From: CAZIKB01 sp964539665
GTDB lineage: Bacteria > Zhuqueibacterota > Zhuqueibacteria > Oceanimicrobiales > Oceanimicrobiaceae
Length of the DNA stretch: 13,227 nt
Assembly: GCA_964539665.1 (NCBI GenBank)
Contig: CAZIKB010000154.1
Coordinates: forward strand, 1-13,227
Direction of reading: 5' to 3'
Shown piece by piece: positions 1 to 7,558 of this stretch. Below the pieces are notes generated by a model. The model did no database searches, was not told where the DNA came from, and was given only the letters and a program-made list of their open reading frames with translations. The stretch's first letter is position 1, and every line of letters starts with the position of its first letter. Made by a program: the position numbers and the translations under genes.

Positions 1-32
1 CTTACCTGATAAACGGGATGCCCATTATCTCG

Positions 33-236
33 TTAATCCTGTAAATCCTGTCTAACTGATTCGTAACCGTATTTATGAAACGATGCACTAAGTGTTTGAC
101 CCAAACAGTCCATGATGTCGTTTTCCGACTGAAAGGAGAAATCTGTAAATTCAATATTATTAAAGAGACAAGATTTCTCACAACATTCGAAAATTTCTGT
201 TAAATAATTCCTGATATTTTTCTCTCCACCTTTCAT
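33..236 (-). CDS. Small hypothetical protein (67 codons)
   Basis: I do not recognise this ORF. It starts with ATG, has no convincing Shine-Dalgarno sequence, and encodes an acidic, Phe- and Cys-containing soluble peptide without membrane segments or a known motif. Its last residues (QDLQD) are encoded by a tandem 9-base repeat (aatcctgta/aatcctgtc, 35-52) of a kind often scattered in intergenic DNA, so the 3' end may be read-through into repeat DNA rather than evolved protein. It is divergent to the radical-SAM/methyltransferase gene and shares the 146-base intergenic region with it. It is either a short real gene or a chance ORF; the evidence is weak. Confidence 0.3.
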   Translation of the reverse strand: MKGGEKNIRNYLTEIFECCEKSCLFNNIEFTDFSFQSENDIMDCLGQTLSASFHKYGYESVRQDLQD

Positions 237-299
237 GCAATTTTCATTGAATAGATTTAGTCAACCGCGCCAACAAATGGAATAAATTCAATTATCCTC

Positions 300-340
300 T
301 TGTTTTCAATTTAACATATGCATATATTTGCATGTGTTAA
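300..340 (+). promoter_or_regulatory. Promoter with embedded 12-6-12 operator dyad
   Basis: A sigma70-like promoter is visible: TTGTTT (300-305), a 17-base spacer, then TATATT (323-328). An inverted repeat of two 12-base arms, TTAACATATGCA (311-322) and TGCATGTGTTAA (329-340), flanks it with a single mismatch. The 6-base centre of the dyad is precisely the -10 hexamer, so a dimeric regulator bound here would block RNA polymerase. The site lies 42 bases before the TTG start of the methyltransferase fusion. ArsR/SmtB repressors bind AT-rich imperfect 12-n-12 repeats of this kind, and the gene is arsenic-related, so an ArsR-type operator is my inference. No regulator gene is present in the window. 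Confidence 0.55.
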
Positions 341-382
341 TAAAAAGACGCCATCAAAGGCAAAAAAGGAGGATTAAAAAAA

Positions 383-2581
383 TTGAGTGCTACTAAGATC
401 GCCAGAGGTAATCAAAGTACAAATATCCATGATTCCAGTAATGGAGGCAATCAGAATCTTTTTGAGCAGATTTCCTCTAAACCTGCCGCAGACGATGTGC
501 CATCGGTACCGCTTCATAGTATGGACGCATTATGGTTTCAGGTTGGCGGCACTATTTGTAATTTATGGTGTACTCACTGTTTTATCAGTTGCAGTCCGGA
601 AAATCACAAATTCGGTTTTATGTCACGCGAAACGGTTCAAAAATATCTTCATGAGTCAAAGGAAACCGGCGTCAAGGAATATTATTTTACCGGCGGCGAG
701 CCATTCATGAATAAGGAGTTACCGGGAATATTGGAAGACACCCTGGCAATCGGGCCTGCAACAGTTCTCACCAATGGGATATTGATTCAGGACCGAGTCG
801 CCAAACAACTCAGGCAGATTGTGAAGCAGTCTATCTACTCCCTGGAAATCCGGGTCAGCATTGACGGTTTTAATGAAGATAGTAATGACAAGATTAGAGG
901 AAAAGGCAGTTTCCGAAAAGCACTGCAAGGCGTCAAAAATCTGGTTCATAACGGATTTTCACCTATCATTACAGCAGCTCAAACCTGGGAAGATTCTGAA
1001 TCGGAGAAGGTTTTTCAGGGATTTCGAAAAACCTTGCAGGAGCTGGGATATGCTCAGCCAAGATTCAAAATTATACCACCGCTGCGCATTGGCCGTGAAA
1101 AGGATCGGAATCGCGGTTATGACAACAATGAGTTTGTAACCAGGGAGATGATGGCTGATTATGACGACAACCAATTGCAATGCACACACAGTCGAATGGT
1201 GACCGACAAAGGTGTTTATGTTTGTCCGATTTTAATCGATAATCCGGAAGCAAAAGTTTCCGAAACACTGAAGGATGCATTTTCATCTTATCCTCTTAAA
1301 CACCAGGCCTGTTACACCTGCTACCTGTCCGGTGCAATATGCCACAACGAGCCAACTACAAATTCAAATGCTGAAACTGCCGTAATGAGTCATAAATCAA
1401 ACGGCGATAAAAATAATCGTGCAGGCAAAATCAGCGTTGAGAAGGCCGTTCGGGAACGCTACGAGAAAGGAGCTTTAGCGCAGGAAGAAGCTTTGTGCTG
1501 TGCACCCGTGGATTACGATAAGCGATATTTAGACGTAATACCAAACGAGATCATCGAACGCGATTACGGCTGCGGTGACCCTTCCAAATATGTCCGGCCT
1601 GGAGAAACCGTTCTGGATCTTGGCAGCGGAACAGGAAAAATCTGTTATATCATATCACAAATGGTAGGGACCGAAGGTAGGGTTATCGGAGTGGATATGA
1701 ATCAGAAAATGCTCGGTTTATCAAGAAACTACCTGCAGGAAATTGGCGACAAAATTGGCTACCACAATGTGGAATTTCATCGAGGGAAAATTCAGGATCT
1801 GAAAATGGACCTCGATAAAGCCAACCTCTATCTGCGTGAGAATCCCATCAAAAACGCAGAAGATTTGATGCGTTATGAAGAATCTATTCAGGAGCAAAAA
1901 TTAAACAATCCTCTGATTCCTGATAATTCGGTTGACTTGGTTGTTTCGAATTGTGTGTTAAATTTGGTAAAGGATGAGGACAAGAAGCAGTTATTTGCTG
2001 AAATATATCGCATATTAAAAGTTGGCGGTCGAGTTGCGATTTCAGACATTGTGTCGGATGAGGAGGTGCCGGAGTATATGAAATATGATCCCCGGCTCTG
2101 GAGCAGCTGCATATCCGGTTCATTGAGAGAGGATGAGTTTCTCAAAGAGTTTGCTAATGTTGGCTTTTACGGCGTTCAAATCGAAAAGCGCGACGAAGAA
2201 CCCTGGCAAATAGTTGAAGGCATAGAATTTCGTTCTGTAACTATTACAGCCTACAAAGGCAAAGAAGGCCCATGCCTGGAACGGAATCAAGCTGTGATTT
2301 ATCGCGGTCCCTGGAAAGCGGTCATTGATGATGATGGTCACACGCTTCATCGCGGCGAGAGAATGGCGGTTTGTGATAAGACCTTTAACATTTATTCGAA
2401 AGAGCCTTATGTAACTGATATTATTCCAGTTGTACCCCTTGATGAAATCCCCTTAGAAGAAGCCCGGCAATTTGCCTGCAATAAAAATGCCCGCCGCCAT
2501 CCTAAAGAATCCAAGGATCAGGAGTACAAAGTGACCAAAGTGACTGATGAGCCGTATTGTAGTGAGGATGGCTGCTGTTAA
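383..2581 (+). CDS. Radical SAM - ArsM-type methyltransferase fusion protein
   Basis: The 732-residue protein has two enzyme domains. Residues about 45-325 form a radical-SAM domain: CxxxCxxC at C59/C63/C66 for the 4Fe-4S cluster, TGGEP at 103-107, and C267, C281, C310, C313 and C320, which could hold an auxiliary cluster. After a polar linker (about 325-350), residues 350-625 form an ArsM-like SAM methyltransferase with DLGSGTG at 412-418 and cysteines C372/C373, C397 (YGCGDP), C524 (SNCVLNL) and C576 (SSCISG). These match the As(III)-binding cysteines known in ArsM. About 25 extra residues lie near 470-505, and the tail ends in CSEDGCC. The TTG start is preceded by AAGGAGGA at 366-373. The methyltransferase half probably methylates trivalent arsenic. 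The rSAM half does not look like ArsS of arsenosugar synthesis, and its substrate is unknown. The protein is cytoplasmic and the gene seems monocistronic. Confidence 0.85.
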   Translation: MSATKIARGNQSTNIHDSSNGGNQNLFEQISSKPAADDVPSVPLHSMDALWFQVGGTICNLWCTHCFISCSPENHKFGFMSRETVQKYLHESKETGVKEYYFTGGEPFMNKELPGILEDTLAIGPATVLTNGILIQDRVAKQLRQIVKQSIYSLEIRVSIDGFNEDSNDKIRGKGSFRKALQGVKNLVHNGFSPIITAAQTWEDSESEKVFQGFRKTLQELGYAQPRFKIIPPLRIGREKDRNRGYDNNEFVTREMMADYDDNQLQCTHSRMVTDKGVYVCPILIDNPEAKVSETLKDAFSSYPLKHQACYTCYLSGAICHNEPTTNSNAETAVMSHKSNGDKNNRAGKISVEKAVRERYEKGALAQEEALCCAPVDYDKRYLDVIPNEIIERDYGCGDPSKYVRPGETVLDLGSGTGKICYIISQMVGTEGRVIGVDMNQKMLGLSRNYLQEIGDKIGYHNVEFHRGKIQDLKMDLDKANLYLRENPIKNAEDLMRYEESIQEQKLNNPLIPDNSVDLVVSNCVLNLVKDEDKKQLFAEIYRILKVGGRVAISDIVSDEEVPEYMKYDPRLWSSCISGSLREDEFLKEFANVGFYGVQIEKRDEEPWQIVEGIEFRSVTITAYKGKEGPCLERNQAVIYRGPWKAVIDDDGHTLHRGERMAVCDKTFNIYSKEPYVTDIIPVVPLDEIPLEEARQFACNKNARRHPKESKDQEYKVTKVTDEPYCSEDGCC

Positions 2582-2905
2582 ATATTGAAAAAATAATATA
2601 ATAAACTTCATTCACCCGTTGTCAAATAGTTCAAAATCAAAGTACCTACGATAGACAATATTCCCGTTAAATGAGATTAATCGCCCAGTTAAGTTTAATT
2701 AATGCAAATCAAAAATGAATAAACAGCATTCTTTGGGGTAAAATAAGATATAAAAAACATTGCAAAGCAATCCAACTTAAGTTATATTATACGATTGGCA
2801 TTGAAATCTTCAGGTTAGTTGATACGAAACTTTTTTAATTAATTTCCGTTTTTACACTCATCTAATCAATTCAAAAATTTCCATTAACGAGGAGAGGAGG
2901 AAATC
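2582..2905 (+). promoter_or_regulatory. Intergenic region with candidate promoter for the YIP1-TolC-ABC operon
   Basis: These 324 AT-rich bases hold no convincing gene. The best promoter candidate is TTGCAA (2760-2765), a 17-base spacer and TATATT (2783-2788), which would give a leader of roughly 110 bases before the YIP1-family gene. The -35 box lies inside a small dyad (attgcAAAgcaat, 2759-2771 region). No strong terminator hairpin follows the upstream methyltransferase gene. Confidence 0.4.
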
Positions 2906-3628
2906 ATGAATTCTAATGAAATGGTAGATCAAAGCGCAGTTACTAATGAACTTAGTGGTCTTCAAAAGGTTGCAGGTGTTTTTACTTCGCCAGGTAATGC
3001 ATTTGCCAGTATTGCTCAGAATCCAACCTGGCTTTTACCCATCATTATCTACATTGTTGTTAATTTAGTATTCATTTATTTTGCGTATGACATAATAATC
3101 AGAGACACCTTAATTCAACAAGAAGAAACCATGATCGAGCGCGGCATGGAAAGCGCACAAATTGAACAGGCGCTTACTACAACTGAAAATATTATGAAAT
3201 ATACGATCCCCATTTTTAGTGTAATCATGCCTATGATTTTAATATTAATTGTTTCAGCGGTTTTTCTCTTTGTCGTCAATGTAGTCATGGGTGGGAAAGC
3301 ATCTTTTAAATCTCTATTCTCGGTAACATCTTATTCATTCTTAATTGTGTGTTTAAGCGCATTAATCATGTTACCGCTTGTATTAGCAAAAGATACGATG
3401 TATGTATCGCTTTCTTTAGCATCCATGTTATCCGAAGAAGCACGAAACACTTTTATGTATCAACTTCTGCTAAAAGTGGACATTTTCTGGATTTGGTGGA
3501 TTGGTGTTTATTCGATTGGTTTAGCTTGCATTTATAAAATGAAAACTCAAAAAATGGCCACAACTGTTGCTATTGTCTATGGCATTTATGCTGTCATTGC
3601 TTCAGGATTGTCAAGTTTATTTTCTTAA
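2906..3628 (+). CDS. YIP1 family integral membrane protein
   Basis: The 240-residue protein begins with a soluble stretch (LQKVAGVFTSPGNAFASIAQNP) typical of bacterial YIP1-domain proteins, followed by about five hydrophobic segments near residues 42-64, 99-128, 136-160, 192-211 and 218-238. The loop after the first segment (65-95) is charged and Glu-rich. The ATG start has a strong GGAGAGGAGG Shine-Dalgarno sequence just upstream. The gene is 25 bases before the TolC-family gene and likely co-transcribed with it. In bacteria, YIP1 genes are often found beside ABC/TolC export genes, but their molecular role is not established; assistance with membrane export or assembly is an inference only. 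Confidence 0.75.
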   Translation: MNSNEMVDQSAVTNELSGLQKVAGVFTSPGNAFASIAQNPTWLLPIIIYIVVNLVFIYFAYDIIIRDTLIQQEETMIERGMESAQIEQALTTTENIMKYTIPIFSVIMPMILILIVSAVFLFVVNVVMGGKASFKSLFSVTSYSFLIVCLSALIMLPLVLAKDTMYVSLSLASMLSEEARNTFMYQLLLKVDIFWIWWIGVYSIGLACIYKMKTQKMATTVAIVYGIYAVIASGLSSLFS

Positions 3629-3653
3629 TTTAAAACATATTTAGGAGTGTATT

Positions 3654-5027
3654 ATGTTCAGGTATTTCAAAAAAGCTTTGTGCCTTTTATCGATTTTAGT
3701 ATTTGTGGTAAATGTATATCCCCAAAATGACAAGTCTCTTTCTCTTGAGGAATGCATTGATCTTGCATTAAAAAACAATTCCCAGCTAAAAAATGCTACC
3801 TACATGGTAGATCGGTCTGGCGCCACCGTAAGAGGTTCTTATTCGAGTGTTCTCCCTCGAATTACCGCAAGCTTTCAATCAGGCAGGTTTATCCAGAGTG
3901 ACAGATCCTTTCTGGGTGATGTTCCAGTACGCTATGATTCAGTAACGAATAAGACATTTTACGAACAACAAGAAATTACACAGGACGGTTCTGCCAGAAA
4001 TTCTCACTCTACACGAATTTCATATAGTCAAAATCTTTTTGATTTTGGTCGAAGCTGGAATTCAATAAAACAAGCTAAAGCCGCCTTTGATGCTTCAGGT
4101 CAAAGTTTAACCTCAACACGTTATGCGGTTTACGCTTTAGTTAAACGGCGATATTTTGAGCTGCTTAGAGCAATTAAATTAGAACAGGAATATCAGTTGG
4201 CTGTTGAAAGAAGCAAAGAACAGTTGAATCGAACCCAGAGCATGTATGAAATTGGTTCTGTTGCACTGGTGGATGTTTACAGATCAGAAGTGACTTTGGG
4301 TAACGATGAAATTAATCTTATTACTCAACAAAATGTCGATTTAATAGCCCGCGGAAATTTGAATGTTGCTATGGGACGAGATCCGGAAACACCTCTTGAA
4401 ATACTGGATATTTCGACTCCAACATCTCCATCAAAATATAGTTTAGAAGAAGCTCTGGGGATTGCAGAAAAAAACAATCCTGATTTAAAACGATTTACAA
4501 TGGAAATGAAAAGCGCTGAATATGGCAGGAAAATCGCAAAAGCCGCCTACATGCCTTCACTTGGGTTTAGCGTTACCTACTCCCGTAGCAACGAACAACT
4601 TAATAGAGTTTATGGAGGTATCGATAAAAACTTCAGTATCTCAATGGGCGCTTCTGTAGATTTTAACATTTTTAACGGACTGGCAGATGCGGCAGAGGTG
4701 AGCAGACAAAGCGCTAATTACTCTATTGCACAGGAAAACCGGCTTGACAGTCGACGTCAAATGGAATTAATTGTCAAACAAGCTTTTCTAAATCTCAATG
4801 CCTATGATAATATTTCAAGAATCAATGAAAGAAATCTTCGGGCTTCAGAAGAAGAATATCGACTGGCACAGGAACGATATCGGGTAGGAGCAGGAACCCA
4901 ATTAGAAGTCACCGAAGCCCAGGTTTCACTAACTCGTGCACGGGTCATTCTGGTTAGCACGAAATATAACTCCCTGATTTCCCAGGCTGAGTTAGAAGCG
5001 GCGATGGGGATTGTTGAAGCGAATTAG
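3654..5027 (+). CDS. TolC family outer membrane efflux protein
   Basis: The 457-residue protein has an N-terminal signal peptide (basic MFRYFKKA, hydrophobic core, likely cleavage near residue 23 after VYPQ). Two internally similar halves follow, each opening with the family's sequence: SLEECIDLALKNNSQLK near residues 30-46 and SLEEALGIAEKNNPDLK near 263-279. The long helical regions contain typical patterns such as AQERYRVGAGTQLEVTEAQ near 411-429. This is the outer-membrane channel of a tripartite exporter: a trimeric beta-barrel with a periplasmic alpha-helical tunnel. AGGAG at 3643-3647 serves the ATG. It normally works with a periplasmic adaptor and an inner-membrane pump; of those, only an ABC ATPase is encoded nearby. 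The substrate cannot be inferred. Confidence 0.92.
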   Translation: MFRYFKKALCLLSILVFVVNVYPQNDKSLSLEECIDLALKNNSQLKNATYMVDRSGATVRGSYSSVLPRITASFQSGRFIQSDRSFLGDVPVRYDSVTNKTFYEQQEITQDGSARNSHSTRISYSQNLFDFGRSWNSIKQAKAAFDASGQSLTSTRYAVYALVKRRYFELLRAIKLEQEYQLAVERSKEQLNRTQSMYEIGSVALVDVYRSEVTLGNDEINLITQQNVDLIARGNLNVAMGRDPETPLEILDISTPTSPSKYSLEEALGIAEKNNPDLKRFTMEMKSAEYGRKIAKAAYMPSLGFSVTYSRSNEQLNRVYGGIDKNFSISMGASVDFNIFNGLADAAEVSRQSANYSIAQENRLDSRRQMELIVKQAFLNLNAYDNISRINERNLRASEEEYRLAQERYRVGAGTQLEVTEAQVSLTRARVILVSTKYNSLISQAELEAAMGIVEAN

Positions 5028-5079
5028 TTTTTCCGTTGTTCCTTAATATTAACACATAACGAAATAATGGGGTGAATTC

Positions 5080-5115
5080 ATGGGACGAACAAATATCCGA
5101 AACCACGATAGGTGA
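5080..5115 (+). other. Mini-ORF (11 residues), possible remnant of a lost adaptor gene
   Basis: Between the TolC and ABC genes, an ATG preceded by GGGGTGAATTC opens an 11-residue frame (MGRTNIRNHDR) whose TGA lies in the Shine-Dalgarno sequence of the ABC gene. The two starts look duplicated: GGTGAATTCATG here and GGTGATTCATG at 5111-5121. An HlyD/MacA-type adaptor gene is usually found at this position, so the mini-ORF may be the start of a deleted adaptor or a translational-coupling leader. Either reading is inference. Confidence 0.3.
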
Positions 5116-5118
5116 TTC

Positions 5119-5814
5119 ATGCTGATAGATATACAAAAGTTGGAAAAAATATATAAAATCGGCACTGTTGAAGTGCCGGCATTAAGAGGCGTGGATTTAA
5201 CCATCGAGCCTAATGAATACGTGGCAATAATGGGGCCCTCTGGATCAGGCAAGTCTACTTTAATGAATATCCTTGGCTGTCTGGATACGCCGACAGAGGG
5301 CACTTATCATTTTGCAGGAGAAGATGTTAGTGGCATGGACGACGATCAATTGGCCGAAATTCGCAACAAAAGGATTGGTTTTGTTTTTCAGACATTTAAT
5401 CTGCTGCCACGGGCAACTTCTCTGCACAATGTTGAGTTACCTTTGGTCTACAGCGGTGTTCCTTCAGCAAAAAGAAAGCAAATGGCTCACGATGCTTTAA
5501 CCAGTGTTGGCCTCGGCGATCGAGTTCATCACAAACCATCTGAACTTTCAGGCGGGCAAAGACAAAGGGTGGCAATAGCCCGGGCTTTGATAAACAATCC
5601 ATCCATTATTCTGGCAGACGAACCTACCGGGAATTTGGATACCAAGACCGGCGAAGAAATTATGGATATTGTGGAAGTTCTGTATGAGCAAGGCAATACC
5701 ATTATTTTAGTTACGCACGAAGAGTATATTGCACAACATGCGAATCGGATCATCCGCCTGCGAGACGGATTAATTGAAAGTGATGAAGTTGTCAGGTCGA
5801 ATGGAAAACGTTGA
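5119..5814 (+). CDS. ABC transporter ATP-binding protein, MacB/LolD type
   Basis: The 231-residue protein is a complete nucleotide-binding subunit. Walker A GPSGSGKST is at 39-47, the Q-loop glutamine at 91, the signature LSGGQRQR at 143-150, Walker B IILADEP at 163-169, the D-loop GNLD at 171-174 and the switch histidine at 200. The sequence style (ALRGVDLTIEPNEYVAIMGP; NKRIGFVFQTFNLLPR) is that of the LolD/MacB/FtsE group, which drives mechanotransmission-type exporters or lipoprotein release. It needs a FtsX-fold permease, but none is encoded downstream within the window. AGGTG precedes the ATG. It likely belongs to the YIP1-TolC transcript. The partner permease may lie elsewhere or have been lost. 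Confidence 0.93.
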   Translation: MLIDIQKLEKIYKIGTVEVPALRGVDLTIEPNEYVAIMGPSGSGKSTLMNILGCLDTPTEGTYHFAGEDVSGMDDDQLAEIRNKRIGFVFQTFNLLPRATSLHNVELPLVYSGVPSAKRKQMAHDALTSVGLGDRVHHKPSELSGGQRQRVAIARALINNPSIILADEPTGNLDTKTGEEIMDIVEVLYEQGNTIILVTHEEYIAQHANRIIRLRDGLIESDEVVRSNGKR

Positions 5815-6096
5815 AAAGGACAATGGAATATTGGAATGATGGACTGGCCAACAGATAGCTGACAGACTGTGTAACCAGAAGAATCTCAGTCATAAAAATA
5901 TTTATATTGGTGTGGTTTCCCATTATTTATTGAGTGGTTACAATCCGTGGCAACATCCATTTAAATATTTCCCTGATGATTCAAATCCATCTCAAAGATT
6001 TACAAAGAACCATCCAGACTGAATATTCCCTGGGATTGTATATCTATTATTTAAAATAGCCTGAAATATTAAGGCACCTGAACGGGATTAATATAA
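5815..6096. other. Gene-poor stretch after the ABC gene
   Basis: No convincing gene is seen. Immediately after the ABC stop, AAAAGGACAATG offers a start, but the frame closes after 11 codons (MEYWNDGLANR), which could be a remnant of the missing permease gene. A plus-strand open frame of about 60 codons without a usable start runs from about 5840 to 6020 and resembles nothing I know. No terminator hairpin is evident. Confidence 0.35.
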
Positions 6097-6125
6097 TTGA
6101 CTTTTGTGTTAATTTATTGTAAATT
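6097..6125 (+). promoter_or_regulatory. Sigma70-like promoter candidate for moaA
   Basis: TTGACT (6097-6102), a 17-base spacer and TAAATT (6120-6125) make a good housekeeping-type promoter on the plus strand. Transcription from here would start near 6132 and leave a leader of about 225 bases before moaA. The leader contains short complementary segments (CCCGA/TCGGG and CTGTCA/TGACAG), but I cannot assemble them by eye into a known riboswitch. An antisense frame in the leader (minus strand 6132-6317) is not recognisable. Confidence 0.45.
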
Positions 6126-6338
6126 GTACCTTTAGTGATTTGCAAGAATAATGTCCAACCTGTCAGACCCGAATGCTCCAAGCTTATATAATGCAGCGAC
6201 AAATTTAATCGGGCATCCATAACTCGCCTGGATTCCGGTTTTAAATTGCAGGTATGACAGCACAGTTAGTGGTTTTTCAGGTGTTAAACATTTTATTACA
6301 GGATAAGACTCTGTCACGAAAATAGAACAGGTAATAAT

Positions 6339-6371
6339 ATGAGACAGATATTAAATTTCCATGCTGATTGA
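6339..6371 (+). other. Possible upstream ORF overlapping the moaA start
   Basis: An ATG at 6339 opens a 10-residue frame (MRQILNFHAD) that ends at 6371, just inside moaA, whose ATG is at 6361 in another frame. The moaA start has no clear Shine-Dalgarno sequence of its own, so translation of this short frame followed by re-initiation could feed moaA. This is suggestive only. Confidence 0.25.
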
Positions 6372-7371
6372 TAGATTTTCCAGACCTCTGCGAGACCTGC
6401 GTATTTCGGTAACCGACCGGTGTAATTTTCGCTGTAACTACTGTATGCCTGCAGATATTTTTGGTCACAATTATGTTTTTATGGCTAAAAAGGAAATATT
6501 AACCTTCGAAGAAATTTGTCGTATAGTCAAAATATTCTTACAATTAGGTGTCACGAAAATTCGTTTAACCGGCGGTGAGCCTCTATTACGTCAGGATATC
6601 GAAGTATTAGTAGACAAATTAAACCAAAACAAGGAAATTCAGGATATAGCATTAACAACCAACGGATCATTTTTAGAAAAAAAGACAATAGCGTTAAAGC
6701 AAGCCGGACTTCAAAGAATTACCGTGAGCCTGGATACCCTTGATCCGGAACTACTCAAAAAGCTGGCAGGACAACATTTAGACCTTAAACTTATTTTGGG
6801 TGGGATTCAATATGCAAGCAAAGTTGGACTTCATCCAATCAAAATTAACGCAGTGATTCAAAAGGGTATCAATGACGGGGAGATTCTCAAATTAGCCAAA
6901 TTTGCCAAAACCCATGGGTATATAATGCGATTTATTGAATTCATGGATGTTGGCAATCTGAATGACTGGAAATTGGAAAAAGTGGTTTCAGCGCAGGAAA
7001 TTGTCAACATTATTTCTGCTGAATTGCCCATTGAACCTATTGATAAAAATTATCCCGGTGAAGTAGCAAATGGCTATCGTTATTTAGATGGTGAAGGCGA
7101 GATCGGTATTATCTCATCTGTAACGCATCCCTTTTGTGAAAACTGCACCCGGGCTCGACTTTCTGCCGAAGGTAAAATTTACACTTGCCTGTTTGCAAAT
7201 CAGGGATTGGATATTAAAAAACCGCTGAGGGCCGGAGCTTCCGATAAGGAATTGCTGGAGTTGATTAATACAATCTGGCACAAAAGGTTGGACAAATACT
7301 CAGAACAAAGAACTTCCCATACGAAGTATTCTTATCAACAAAAGATTGAGATGTACCAGATTGGTGGATAA
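6361..7371 (+). CDS. moaA: GTP 3',8-cyclase MoaA
   Basis: This radical-SAM enzyme converts GTP to 3',8-cyclo-7,8-dihydro-GTP, the first step of molybdenum cofactor synthesis in the cytoplasm. The 336 residues match the usual length. The SAM-binding 4Fe-4S cluster is held by C21, C25 and C28 (CNFRCNYC), with TGGEP at 70-74. The C-terminal, GTP-binding cluster is held by C259, C262 and C276 (CENCTRARLS then YTC). The protein ends in the Gly-Gly needed for activity (335-336). An in-frame TAA at 6352-6354 fixes the start at 6361 unless a rarer internal codon is used. No other moa or moe gene is in the window, so this copy is isolated. A terminator follows. Confidence 0.93.
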   Translation: MLIDRFSRPLRDLRISVTDRCNFRCNYCMPADIFGHNYVFMAKKEILTFEEICRIVKIFLQLGVTKIRLTGGEPLLRQDIEVLVDKLNQNKEIQDIALTTNGSFLEKKTIALKQAGLQRITVSLDTLDPELLKKLAGQHLDLKLILGGIQYASKVGLHPIKINAVIQKGINDGEILKLAKFAKTHGYIMRFIEFMDVGNLNDWKLEKVVSAQEIVNIISAELPIEPIDKNYPGEVANGYRYLDGEGEIGIISSVTHPFCENCTRARLSAEGKIYTCLFANQGLDIKKPLRAGASDKELLELINTIWHKRLDKYSEQRTSHTKYSYQQKIEMYQIGG

Positions 7372-7479
7372 AACATCGACAAGAATAATAAATATTGAAC
7401 CTAAATGACTTGATTTTTTATAAAGAAAACTGTATACTTCGTTTCTGAAGTTTGTGTAATAAAACATTGAGAAATAGTG

Positions 7480-7515
7480 GACCACAAAAACCTGAACGAG
7501 TTTTGTGGTCTTTCT
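7480..7515 (+). terminator. Rho-independent terminator after moaA
   Basis: A perfect 10-base-pair stem, GACCACAAAA (7480-7489) and TTTTGTGGTC (7501-7510) with an 11-base loop, is followed by TTTCT. It lies about 110 bases after the moaA stop and 44 bases before nfuA, so it should separate the two transcripts or act as an attenuator for nfuA. Confidence 0.75.
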
Positions 7516-7558
7516 AATAAATTTTTATTTAAATCTGATATGTGTTCAGGAGGTTATT

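Noticed and set aside
35..52. Tandem aatcctgta/aatcctgtc as a CRISPR or functional repeat
   Set aside because: There are only two 9-base units and no spacers; it is a common type of intergenic repeat word.
383..1350. Calling the radical-SAM half ArsS
   Set aside because: The cysteine context (TICNLWCTHC) and lack of the ArsS C-terminal domain do not fit the arsenosugar enzyme as I know it.
5879..5890. gaagaatctca shared with the inserted element at 8660-8671
   Set aside because: It is an 11-base match without terminal repeats or a duplication; too short to call a second copy.
5840..6020. Plus-strand open frame of about 60 codons after the ABC gene
   Set aside because: It has no start codon near its 5' end and shows no transmembrane pattern of an ABC permease; it is possible chance reading in an intergenic region.
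6132..6317. Minus-strand open frame of 61 codons antisense to the moaA leader
   Set aside because: It has no ribosome site, resembles no family I know, and lies in what is better explained as the moaA leader.
7505..7558. N-terminal extension of NfuA from the upstream in-frame start
   Set aside because: The strong AGGAGG directly before the ATG at 7559 and the family's usual N-terminus support the shorter protein; the extension overlaps the terminator's end.
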